Source: Kosakonia sacchari SP1 (GTDB lineage: Bacteria > Pseudomonadota > Gammaproteobacteria > Enterobacterales > Enterobacteriaceae). From it: DNA of 64,000 bases. A program made the position numbers and the translations under genes. Every line of letters starts with the position of its first letter. The stretch's first letter is position 1. The notes under the pieces were generated by a model, which saw only the letters and a list, made by a program, of their open reading frames with translations, had not been told where the DNA came from and ran no database searches. Positions 57,138 through 64,000 of the stretch are shown piece after piece. The stretch spans positions 868,001 through 932,000 of the forward strand of contig NZ_CP007215.2 in the NCBI RefSeq assembly GCF_000300455.3, in the 5' to 3' direction.

Positions 57138-57161
57138 AAAAAACACCCGTTAAGGTGTTTA
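57138..57161 (-). terminator. terminator of the tRNA-fMet operon
   Basis: Minus strand: AACACC / GGGTGTT stem followed by T7, just after the first tRNA's 3' end. Confidence 0.8.
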
Positions 57162-57167
57162 TTGTGT

Positions 57168-57244
<77 letters not shown>

Positions 57245-57295
57245 TCCGTCTTGTTTACACTTCCGTCATGTAAACTTTTTTCTTCACATTTTAAT

Positions 57296-57372
<77 letters not shown>

Positions 57373-57385
57373 TCCGTGGATGCGC

Positions 57386-57413
57386 ACTATACTCTGCAAA
57401 CTTATTGATGCAA
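57386..57413 (-). promoter_or_regulatory. promoter of the tRNA-fMet genes
   Basis: Minus strand: -35 TTGCAT, 16-nt spacer, -10 TATAGT, then the GC-rich discriminator GCGCATCC typical of stable-RNA promoters, 14 nt before the second tRNA copy. Confidence 0.75.
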
Positions 57414-57578
57414 CCTTTTTTTTGCCTGGATCGCATAATTGGCGGGATTATGTGTAAAAACAATACAATCCGTTTATTTTTTGCACTAAATTAGTGCCGG
57501 ATAGTGATAGCGCATTTCATTAGCGGGTGGGGTTTGTTATCTTCACCCCGCTCCGGGTTAATCAGAAGATGAGAGATA

Positions 57579-58685
57579 ATGAAAGGACGTTGGGTTAAGT
57601 TCGCACTCACAGGCGCAATGGTGGCAATTCTCGCGGCCTGCTCTTCAAAACCGACCGATCGCGGTCAACAATATAAAGACGGAAAATTTTCCCAGCCTTT
57701 TTCCCTGGTCAATCAACCTGACGCCGTAGGTGCGCCAATCAACGCCGGAGATTTCTCCGAGCAGGTTAATCAAATTCGTAGCGCCTCACCGCGCCTCTAC
57801 GGCAGCCAGAGCGGTGTGTATAACGCGATTCAGTCGTGGCTGATGTCCGGCGGTGACACGCGTAATTTGCGCCAGTACGGTCTCGACGCCTGGCAAATGG
57901 AAGGCACTGACAACTATGGCAACGTACAATTCACCGGTTACTATACGCCGGTTGTGCAGGCGCGCCATACACGCCAGGGCGAGTTCCAGTACCCGATTTA
58001 CCGTATGCCGTCTAAACGCGGCCGCCTGCCGTCCCGCGCGGAAATCTACGCCGGCGCGCTCAGCGACAGCTATGTGCTGGCGTACAGCAATTCGCTAATG
58101 GACAACTTTATTATGGATGTGCAGGGCAGCGGCTATATCGATTTTGGCGACGGCAGCCCGCTTAACTTCTTCAGCTATGCCGGAAAAAACGGCCACGCCT
58201 ACCGGAGCATCGGCAAAGTGCTGATCGACCGTGGTGAAGTGAAACGCGAAGATATGTCGATGCAGGCGATTCGCGAATGGGGCGAAAAACACAGCGAAGC
58301 GGAAGTTCGCGCGTTGCTGGAAGAGAACGCCTCGTTCGTCTTTTTTAAACCGCAATCCTGGGCCCCGGTAAAAGGTGCCAGCGCGGTGCCGCTGATTGGC
58401 CGCGCTTCTGTCGCTTCCGACCGGTCGATTATTCCGCCGGGCACGACGTTACTGGCGGAAGTGCCGCAGCTGGATAACAACGGCAAATTCAACGGCAAAT
58501 ATGAGCTGCGATTAATGGTGGCGCTGGATGTCGGTGGTGCAATTAAAGGCCAGCACTTCGATATTTATCAGGGCATTGGCCCGGATGCGGGTCATCGCGC
58601 CGGATGGTACAACCATTACGGCCGCGTATGGGTGTTGAAAAACGCCCCCGGAACCGGTGCTGGCGGCGGCGTGTTCAGCGGCTGA
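57579..58685 (+). CDS. mltA: membrane-bound lytic murein transglycosylase A, MltA
   Basis: Lipoprotein that cleaves glycan strands of peptidoglycan with anhydro-muropeptide formation; 368 residues. Lipobox LAAC with C21 after MKGRWVKFALTGAMVAILAA. The MltA core (PINAGDFSEQVNQIR, GYYTPVVQA) and the 3D domain with the catalytic aspartate in GQHFDIYQGIGPDAGHRAG are present. It follows the tRNA genes, divergent from them, as in E. coli. Confidence 0.95.
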   Translation: MKGRWVKFALTGAMVAILAACSSKPTDRGQQYKDGKFSQPFSLVNQPDAVGAPINAGDFSEQVNQIRSASPRLYGSQSGVYNAIQSWLMSGGDTRNLRQYGLDAWQMEGTDNYGNVQFTGYYTPVVQARHTRQGEFQYPIYRMPSKRGRLPSRAEIYAGALSDSYVLAYSNSLMDNFIMDVQGSGYIDFGDGSPLNFFSYAGKNGHAYRSIGKVLIDRGEVKREDMSMQAIREWGEKHSEAEVRALLEENASFVFFKPQSWAPVKGASAVPLIGRASVASDRSIIPPGTTLLAEVPQLDNNGKFNGKYELRLMVALDVGGAIKGQHFDIYQGIGPDAGHRAGWYNHYGRVWVLKNAPGTGAGGGVFSG

Positions 58686-58699
58686 GTGTGCTACACTCG

Positions 58700-58731
58700 C
58701 ACCCTCTTCCGGCTCCGGAAGAGGGTCTTTC
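58700..58731 (+). terminator. mltA terminator
   Basis: CCCTCTTCCGG / CCGGAAGAGGG stem with CT loop followed by TCTTTCGTTT. Confidence 0.8.
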
Positions 58732-58752
58732 GTTTCATCTTGAGGTTTGTTT

Positions 58753-59565
58753 ATGTCAGCAGTAATCAGTGACGCCTGGCGCCAGCGCTTTGGCGGCACC
58801 GCGCGGTTGTATGGTGAAAAAGCGCTGCAGTGGTTTGCCGACGCGCACATCTGTGTGGTGGGCATTGGCGGTGTTGGCTCATGGGCGGCAGAAGCGCTGG
58901 CGCGCACCGGCATTGGCGCTATCACGCTGATTGATATGGATGATGTCTGCGTGACGAACACCAACCGGCAAATTCATGCTCTGCGTGAAAATGTGGGGCT
59001 GGCGAAAGCCGAGGTGATGGCGGAACGTATTCGCCAGATCAACCCGGAGTGCCTGGTCACCGTTGTTGATGATTTTGTCACTGCCGATAACGTCGCACAG
59101 TTAATGAGCCGTGATTACAGCTATGTGATTGATGCTATTGACAGTGTGCGCCCAAAAGCGGCGCTCATTGCTTACTGCCGACGCAATAAGATCCCGCTGG
59201 TAACGACCGGTGGTGCAGGTGGGCAGATCGATCCGACACAGATCCAGGTGAGCGATCTGGCGAAAACCATTCAGGATCCGCTGGCGGCGAAACTGCGCGA
59301 GCGGTTAAAAAGCGATTTTGGCGTGGTCAAGAACAGCAAAGGCAAGCTGGGTGTCGATTGTGTATTTTCCACCGAAGCGCTGGTTTACCCGCAGGCGGAT
59401 GGCTCTGTGTGTGCAATGAAAAGCACGGCGGAAGGGCCAAAACGTATGGATTGCGCTGCCGGTTTCGGCGCGGCGACCATGGTGACCGCGACATTTGGCT
59501 TTATCGCGGTCTCCCATGCCCTGAAAAAACTGATGGCGAAAGCGGAACGTCAGGCCAGCGCCTGA
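58753..59565 (+). CDS. tcdA: tRNA threonylcarbamoyladenosine dehydratase TcdA
   Basis: Converts t6A at tRNA position 37 to the cyclic form ct6A using ATP; 270 residues from the ATG at 58753 ([15 protein letters not shown]). A TTG at 58747 is not conserved. The E1-like Rossmann motif is [15 protein letters not shown] (about 39-53), with [13 protein letters not shown], and the cysteines in [10 protein letters not shown]. CsdA/CsdE support it with sulfur in E. coli; the csdE and csdA genes follow on the other strand. Confidence 0.95.
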   Translation: MSAVISDAWRQRFGGTARLYGEKALQWFADAHICVVGIGGVGSWAAEALARTGIGAITLIDMDDVCVTNTNRQIHALRENVGLAKAEVMAERIRQINPECLVTVVDDFVTADNVAQLMSRDYSYVIDAIDSVRPKAALIAYCRRNKIPLVTTGGAGGQIDPTQIQVSDLAKTIQDPLAAKLRERLKSDFGVVKNSKGKLGVDCVFSTEALVYPQADGSVCAMKSTAEGPKRMDCAAGFGAATMVTATFGFIAVSHALKKLMAKAERQASA

Positions 59566-59999
59566 CGGGCTGCTTCCTGCACGGCGGCAGCCAGCGCCGC
59601 CAGCCCCTGGCTACGCGAGGCGCTAAGCTGGCCACGTAACCCCAGTTCATCGAACAGCGCCAGCGGATCGTTTTCCACCAGTGCTTGCGGGTGCTTGCCT
59701 TCTACTGCGGTGAGCAGAACCGCCAGCAATCCACGCACGATGCGGCCTTCACTGTCGCCAAAAAAGTGCATTTTCCCGTCCGCGCCGAGGGTGGAACCCA
59801 GCCAGACACGGTTTTCGCAGCCGGGAATTTCCCGCGCCTGCGCTTTTAATTCGTCCGTCGCCGCAGGCAGTTGTTTGCCGAGCAGGATCAACTGGCGATA
59901 TTTCTCTTCCCACTGGTTGAGCGCGCCAAATGTCTGGCGCAGCGTCTCTTCGGTTACCACCGTGCCGAACGGATGTCCGGCAAAAGCTAGGCTGGTCAT
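59550..59999 (-). CDS. csdE: cysteine desulfurase sulfur acceptor CsdE
   Basis: SufE-fold acceptor, 149 residues (E. coli 147). C61 ([12 protein letters not shown]) accepts sulfur from CsdA. The ATG overlaps the csdA stop (ATGA), and its end overlaps the convergent tcdA end by 16 nt. Confidence 0.95.
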   Translation of the reverse strand: MTSLAFAGHPFGTVVTEETLRQTFGALNQWEEKYRQLILLGKQLPAATDELKAQAREIPGCENRVWLGSTLGADGKMHFFGDSEGRIVRGLLAVLLTAVEGKHPQALVENDPLALFDELGLRGQLSASRSQGLAALAAAVQEAARQALA

Positions 60000-61204
60000 G
60001 CATCCCCCAGAATGTCGAGCGCGCGATCAACAGCGACTATCAGCGCATTAACATCGTGTTGCGTATTATATGGGGCAAATGAAGCGCGCAGCGTACCGCT
60101 GACTCCCAGCGCCGCCAGCAATGGTTGCGCGCAGTGTTGACCTGCACGTAGCGCAATACCGTAACCAGCAAGGAGTGTCACCATATCGCTGTGGTGAATA
60201 CCGTCGAAATCGAAGGCCAACAGGCTGGAATCCTGGCAGCGGAAAGAGCGGAAACCCGGACGCTGCGCCAGTTGCTCCTCCGCAAGCGTGGCTAAACCAC
60301 GGCTGTAGCTCTCAGCCTGGGCGATATCCAGCGTATCCAGCCACTCGAGCGCGGCGCTTAAACCAATCACCCCCGCGACGTTAGGTGTCCCGGCTTCCAA
60401 CTTGTACGGCACGGGTTGCGTGGTGAATCCATCAAACGTCACTTCGGTAATCATCTTGCCGCCGCCGAGCCACGGCGTCATTTCATTGAGCAGTTCCGCT
60501 TTGCCGTACAGCACGCCGATACCGTTTGGCCCATACAGCTTGTGGCCGGAGAAGGCGTAAAAATCGATATCCAGACGCTGCACGTTCGCCGGGAAATGCA
60601 CCACTCCTTGTGCGCCGTCAACCACCACCACCATTCCTGCCGCATGCGCGAGGGTAATGGCGCGTTCCAGATCCGGGCAGCCGCCGGTGACGTTGGACAT
60701 CTGTCCGAGCGCCAGAATACGGCTACGTGGAGTAATTAATTGTGGTAATTGCGCGATATCCGGTAAGTGGTCGGTGCCCAGTGGTAATTTCACCACTTTT
60801 GCGCCGGTCTGCTGTGCGACCATCAGCCACGGCACGAGGTTCGCGTGGTGTTCCGCTTCACTGACGAGGATTTCATCCCCGGCTTGCAGACGCGGGCGGG
60901 CATAGCATTGCGCGACCATATTGATGGCTTCAGTGGTGCCGCGCGTCCAGACGATATTTTTCCCGGAGGGCGCGTTAAGGAGGGCGGCAACCTGTTCGCG
61001 CGCCGCTTCATAGCGGGCGGTGAGTTGTTGCGCCTGCGCGAACTGGCTGCGATGCACGTTGCCAGCGCTCAGGCTGTAGAACTGTTGCGTGGCGTCAATC
61101 ACGGCTTGTGGCTTCAGGGCGGTAGCGGCGCTGTCGAGATAGACGCCCGCATCGGCAAGCGCCGGAAACTGCGCGCGAAAGTGCGCTGGGTTAAATGCGT
61201 TCAT
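59996..61204 (-). CDS. csdA: cysteine desulfurase CsdA
   Basis: PLP desulfurase (class V aminotransferase fold) that moves sulfur from cysteine to CsdE and on to TcdA. 402 residues from the ATG at 61204 ([16 protein letters not shown]), matching E. coli; an ATG at 61216 adds four residues. PLP lysine in [11 protein letters not shown] near 222, catalytic cysteine in RAGQHCAQP near 358. First gene of csdA-csdE. Confidence 0.95.
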   Translation of the reverse strand: MNAFNPAHFRAQFPALADAGVYLDSAATALKPQAVIDATQQFYSLSAGNVHRSQFAQAQQLTARYEAAREQVAALLNAPSGKNIVWTRGTTEAINMVAQCYARPRLQAGDEILVSEAEHHANLVPWLMVAQQTGAKVVKLPLGTDHLPDIAQLPQLITPRSRILALGQMSNVTGGCPDLERAITLAHAAGMVVVVDGAQGVVHFPANVQRLDIDFYAFSGHKLYGPNGIGVLYGKAELLNEMTPWLGGGKMITEVTFDGFTTQPVPYKLEAGTPNVAGVIGLSAALEWLDTLDIAQAESYSRGLATLAEEQLAQRPGFRSFRCQDSSLLAFDFDGIHHSDMVTLLAGYGIALRAGQHCAQPLLAALGVSGTLRASFAPYNTQHDVNALIVAVDRALDILGDA

Positions 61205-61396
61205 GCGATTCCTCATCTAATTCCTCAGATCGTCGCGCAATTTTTCGGTCGTAGCAAGGCAGTTGATAACCATCGGAATTGTCTGTTTGTCCTGGCAGAG
61301 TTCGGTAAGCAGGTTATGCTGAATAGTGTTAGTTAATCGTTCGAGACTCTTCCGTGAAGAGTATTTCACAGCATTAATTGCCAGAAGGAGAAGAAG

Positions 61397-61624
61397 ATGA
61401 AAAAGGCTGCCGCAATTATTTCTGCATGTGCTTTTGCTTTTGCCCTGAGCGCCTGTTCCAGCCCGAACTATGCGTTACACACCAACGATGGTCGTACGAT
61501 TATTTCGGAAGGTAAACCGAAAACCGACGATCAGACCGGCATGATCTCTTATAAAGACGCCAACGGTAATGAGCAACAGATCAACCGTACCGACGTTAAA
61601 GAGATGGTCGCGCTGGAGAAATAA
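61397..61624 (+). CDS. ygdI: small lipoprotein YgdI (DUF903)
   Basis: 75-residue lipoprotein with MKKAAAIISACAFAFALSAC, lipobox cysteine C20, and the DUF903 body YALHTNDGRTIISEGKPKTD. It is a paralogue of YgdR at 33392-33610. It ends facing gcvB, whose terminator stem lies 15 nt downstream. Function unknown. Confidence 0.93.
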   Translation: MKKAAAIISACAFAFALSACSSPNYALHTNDGRTIISEGKPKTDDQTGMISYKDANGNEQQINRTDVKEMVALEK

Positions 61625-61638
61625 CCCTGATTTCAGGC

Positions 61639-61847
61639 AAAAAAAAGCACCGCAATCTTGCGGTGCTACATTAATCACTATGGACAGACAGGGTAAATGT
61701 ACAGGAAGTGAAAAAGGGGTAGCGTCGCTACCGGGGTCTGAATAGCAGACCAAATTGCAAACACAACAACACAACATCACAACCGTAAGCCAAAAGCCCT
61801 TCAGAACACGCATTCCAAAAAAAGCTTCTCGTTCCGGCTCAGGAAGT
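61639..61847 (-). ncRNA. gcvB: small RNA GcvB
   Basis: About 209-nt Hfq-bound sRNA repressing amino-acid and peptide transporter mRNAs. Minus strand starts ACTTCCTGAGCCGGAACG at 61847, contains the G/U-rich R1 seed (TTGTGATGTTGTGTTGTTGT), and ends with the GCACCGC / GCGGTGC stem and T8. It is divergent from gcvA, as in E. coli. Confidence 0.97.
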
Positions 61848-61975
61848 GCCGCCACTATAGGTATTTGCTGGTAGAAGCTCAACGGACAATTTATAATGGC
61901 TCAGATAAAAAAAACTAATAGGTTAAACACTGTTTCCTGTTTGTTAAATTGCCTTTACATCTAAGCCTGATAACC

Positions 61976-62890
61976 ATGTCCAAGCGATTACCACCACTGA
62001 ATGCATTACGTGTTTTTGATGCCGCTGCCCGCCATCTGAGTTTTACTCGCGCCGCCGATGAGCTTTTTGTGACGCAGGCCGCAGTAAGCCACCAAATCAA
62101 GTCCCTTGAGGATTTTCTCGGCCTGAAATTGTTCCGTCGACGCAACCGTTCGCTGCTGCTTACCGAGGAAGGTCAGAGTTATTTTCAGGATATCAAAGAG
62201 ATATTTTCCCAGCTCAATGAGGCCACGCGAAAACTACAAGCACGCAGTGCAAAAGGTGCGCTCACTGTAAGTTTATTGCCCAGTTTTGCCATTCAATGGC
62301 TGGTGCCGAGGCTCTCTAGCTTTAACTCAGCTTATCCGGGAATCGACGTGCGTATCCAGGCGGTTGACCGGGAAGAGGACAAACTGGCGGACGATGTCGA
62401 CGTGGCGATTTTTTACGGACGCGGCAACTGGCCGGGCTTGCGTGTGGAAAAATTGTACGCAGAATACTTGCTGCCGGTCTGCTCGCCATTATTACTCACC
62501 GGTGATAAGGCGTTGAAAAAGCCTGAAGATCTGGCACATCACACCTTGCTGCATGACGCTTCTCGTCGCGACTGGCAAACTTATACGCGCCAGTTAGGTC
62601 TTAATCTTAACGTTCAGCAGGGACCTATTTTCAGCCACAGTTCTATGGTGCTGCAGGCTGCCATCCATGGGCAAGGGATCGCGCTTGCCAACAATGTGAT
62701 GGCGCAGTCTGAAATTGAAGCAGGCCGTCTGGTCTGCCCATTTAATGATGTTCTGGTCAGTAAGAACGCGTTTTATCTGGTTTGTCATGACAGCCAGGCA
62801 GAACTGGGTAAAATAGCCGCCTTTCGTCAGTGGATCCTGGCAAAAGCGGCCAGCGAACAGGAAAAGTTCCGTTTCCGTTACGAACAATAA
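61976..62890 (+). CDS. gcvA: LysR-family regulator GcvA
   Basis: Controls the glycine cleavage operon gcvTHP and activates gcvB when glycine is high. 304 residues from the ATG at 61976 (MSKRLPPLNALRVFDAAARH), one fewer than E. coli. HTH: RAADELFVTQAAVSHQIKSLE. An in-frame ATG at 61949 would add nine residues not found in E. coli. Confidence 0.95.
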   Translation: MSKRLPPLNALRVFDAAARHLSFTRAADELFVTQAAVSHQIKSLEDFLGLKLFRRRNRSLLLTEEGQSYFQDIKEIFSQLNEATRKLQARSAKGALTVSLLPSFAIQWLVPRLSSFNSAYPGIDVRIQAVDREEDKLADDVDVAIFYGRGNWPGLRVEKLYAEYLLPVCSPLLLTGDKALKKPEDLAHHTLLHDASRRDWQTYTRQLGLNLNVQQGPIFSHSSMVLQAAIHGQGIALANNVMAQSEIEAGRLVCPFNDVLVSKNAFYLVCHDSQAELGKIAAFRQWILAKAASEQEKFRFRYEQ

Positions 62891-62930
62891 TTCGCGCGCG
62901 TATGGCGCGTATGACTTTTAGGGTACTCAC

Positions 62931-63326
62931 ATGACCAGCCGTTTTATGCTGATTTTTGCCGCGGTAAGCGGTTTTGTGTTTGTCGCGCTGGGGGCTTTCG
63001 GCGCGCACGTGTTACGTAAAACTTTGGGCGTGGTGGAGATGAGTTGGATCCAGACCGGGCTCGAATATCAGGCGTTCCACACGCTCGCGGTGCTTGGGCT
63101 TGCGGTGGCGATGCAGCGCCGTATCAGCATCTGGTTTTACTGGAGCAGCGTTTTTTTGGCGTTCGGCACCGTGTTGTTTAGCGGCAGCCTTTATTGCCTG
63201 GCGCTCTCGCATTTACGCTTGTGGGCGTTTGTTACGCCGGTCGGTGGCGTCTGTTTTCTCATCGGCTGGGCATTAATGTTAGTTGGCGCAATTCGTCTGA
63301 AACGTAGGGGCGTTGTTCATGAATAA
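62931..63326 (+). CDS. ygdD: YgdD, DUF423 inner-membrane protein
   Basis: 131 residues, four hydrophobic segments; DUF423 family with the [10 protein letters not shown] start region. It precedes rlmM, with an 8-nt overlap. Function unknown. Confidence 0.9.
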   Translation: MTSRFMLIFAAVSGFVFVALGAFGAHVLRKTLGVVEMSWIQTGLEYQAFHTLAVLGLAVAMQRRISIWFYWSSVFLAFGTVLFSGSLYCLALSHLRLWAFVTPVGGVCFLIGWALMLVGAIRLKRRGVVHE

Positions 63327-64000
63327 AGTGGTGTTGTTGTGCCGCCCAGGTTTTGAGAAAGAGTGCGCAGCAGAAATTACCGATAAAGCCGGTCGCCTTG
63401 AGGTGTTCGGTTTCGCGCGTGTGAAAGAGAACGCGGGTTATGTTGTTTTTGAGTGCTATCAGGAAAACGACGCCGACAAACTGGCGCGCGAGCTGCCATT
63501 CAGTTCGCTGATTTTTGCCCGCCAGATGTTTGTCGTGGGCGAGTTGCTGCGCGACTTACCGCAGGAAGATCGCATTACGCCGATCGTCGGCATGTTGCAG
63601 GGCGTCGTAGATAAAGGCGGCGATTTGCGTGTCGAAGTGGCCGATACCAACGAAAGCAAAGAGCTGATGAAGTTCTGCCGCAAGTTTACCGTTCCGCTGC
63701 GCAGTGCGCTGCGGGAAGCGGGCATCCTGGCGCGGAGTGATTCAGCGAAGCGCCCGGTCGTGCACGTGTTCTTTATTGCGCCGGGTTGTTGCTACACCGG
63801 TTATTCGTACTCCTTTAACAACTCGCCGTTATATATGGGCATCCCGCGTCTGAAGTTCCCGTCCGATGCGCCAAGCCGTTCAACGTTGAAACTGGAAGAG
63901 GCGTTCCACGTCTTTATTCCGGCAGATGAGTGGGATGAACGCCTGGCAAATGGAATGTACGCCGTGGATCTCGGTGCGTGTCCGGGCGGTTGGACCTATC
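63319..64000 (+). CDS. rlmM: 23S rRNA 2'-O-ribose C2498 methyltransferase RlmM (5' part)
   Basis: SAM-dependent enzyme that methylates C2498 of 23S rRNA. The first 227 residues are present (E. coli has 366); the window ends inside the SAM motif [11 protein letters not shown]. The N-terminal THUMP-like RNA-binding part ([20 protein letters not shown]) is complete. The ATG at 63319 overlaps the ygdD stop. Confidence 0.94.
   Translation, partial: MNKVVLLCRPGFEKECAAEITDKAGRLEVFGFARVKENAGYVVFECYQENDADKLARELPFSSLIFARQMFVVGELLRDLPQEDRITPIVGMLQGVVDKGGDLRVEVADTNESKELMKFCRKFTVPLRSALREAGILARSDSAKRPVVHVFFIAPGCCYTGYSYSFNNSPLYMGIPRLKFPSDAPSRSTLKLEEAFHVFIPADEWDERLANGMYAVDLGACPGGWTY

Noticed and set aside
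61475-61882. 135-codon minus-strand frame with a Cys-rich stretch
   Set aside because: It overlaps the sRNA GcvB and the ygdI gene; the Cys run comes from the G/U-rich R1 seed.

Overview
This window is chromosomal DNA from a member of the Enterobacteriaceae. From yqeF (about 4.2 kb) to rlmM (the right edge) the gene order follows the E. coli K-12 stretch yqeF-kduI-kduD-araE-ygeA-lysR-lysA-galR-omrB-omrA-aas-lplT-tas-ygdR-ygdQ-mutH-rppH-ptsP-lgt-thyA-ppdAB-ygdB-ppdC-recC-ptrA-recB-recD-argA-amiC-tRNA(fMet)-mltA-tcdA-csdE-csdA-ygdI-gcvB-gcvA-ygdD-rlmM, and many products have the same length as their E. coli counterparts. Extra genes for pectin oligomers and beta-glucosides, plus a reverse-transsulfuration gene, suggest a plant- or soil-associated relative (Kosakonia, Enterobacter or Klebsiella type). 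The sequence alone does not settle the genus. No phage, IS element, CRISPR array or rRNA gene was seen.

Region 1 (1-4.1 kb): a truncated cystathionine beta-synthase gene, divergent from a MetNIQ-type methionine ABC importer. This looks like a module that takes up methionine or a related compound and moves its sulfur toward cysteine. Region 2 (4.2-18.5 kb): the yqeF-kduI-kduD-araE-ygeA backbone, interrupted by two blocks of pectin genes. These are kdgM (outer-membrane porin) with ogl, and ogl2-togB-togA-togN-togM with kdgF. Together with KduI and KduD they make a nearly complete route: KdgM and TogMNAB bring in oligogalacturonides, Ogl splits the dimers, KdgF linearises the unsaturated monomer, and KduI and KduD convert it to 2-keto-3-deoxygluconate. 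Palindromes resembling KdgR boxes lie upstream of ogl, kduI, togM and kdgF. ERIC-type repeats lie in the kdgM-ogl and togA-togB gaps.

Region 3 (18.6-28.3 kb): ygeA, lysR and lysA, then an insertion between lysA and galR. It holds a LacI-type regulator divergent from a lactose/cellobiose-family PTS (EIIC, GH1 phospho-beta-glucosidase, EIIB, with no EIIA gene), followed by a UxuR/ExuR-like GntR regulator and a GNAT acetyltransferase. Three UxuR-like palindromes precede the EIIC gene. Region 4 (28.5-64 kb) is backbone: sRNAs OmrB and OmrA, phospholipid repair (aas-lplT), the mutH-rppH gap with DnaA boxes at the location of E. coli DARS2, the ptsP/lgt/thyA genes, the ppdA-ppdB-ygdB-ppdC pseudopilin cluster leading into recC-ptrA-recB-recD, argA with paired ARG boxes, amiC, two initiator tRNA genes, mltA, the tcdA/csdE/csdA sulfur and tRNA-modification genes, ygdI, the sRNA gcvB, gcvA, ygdD and the start of rlmM.
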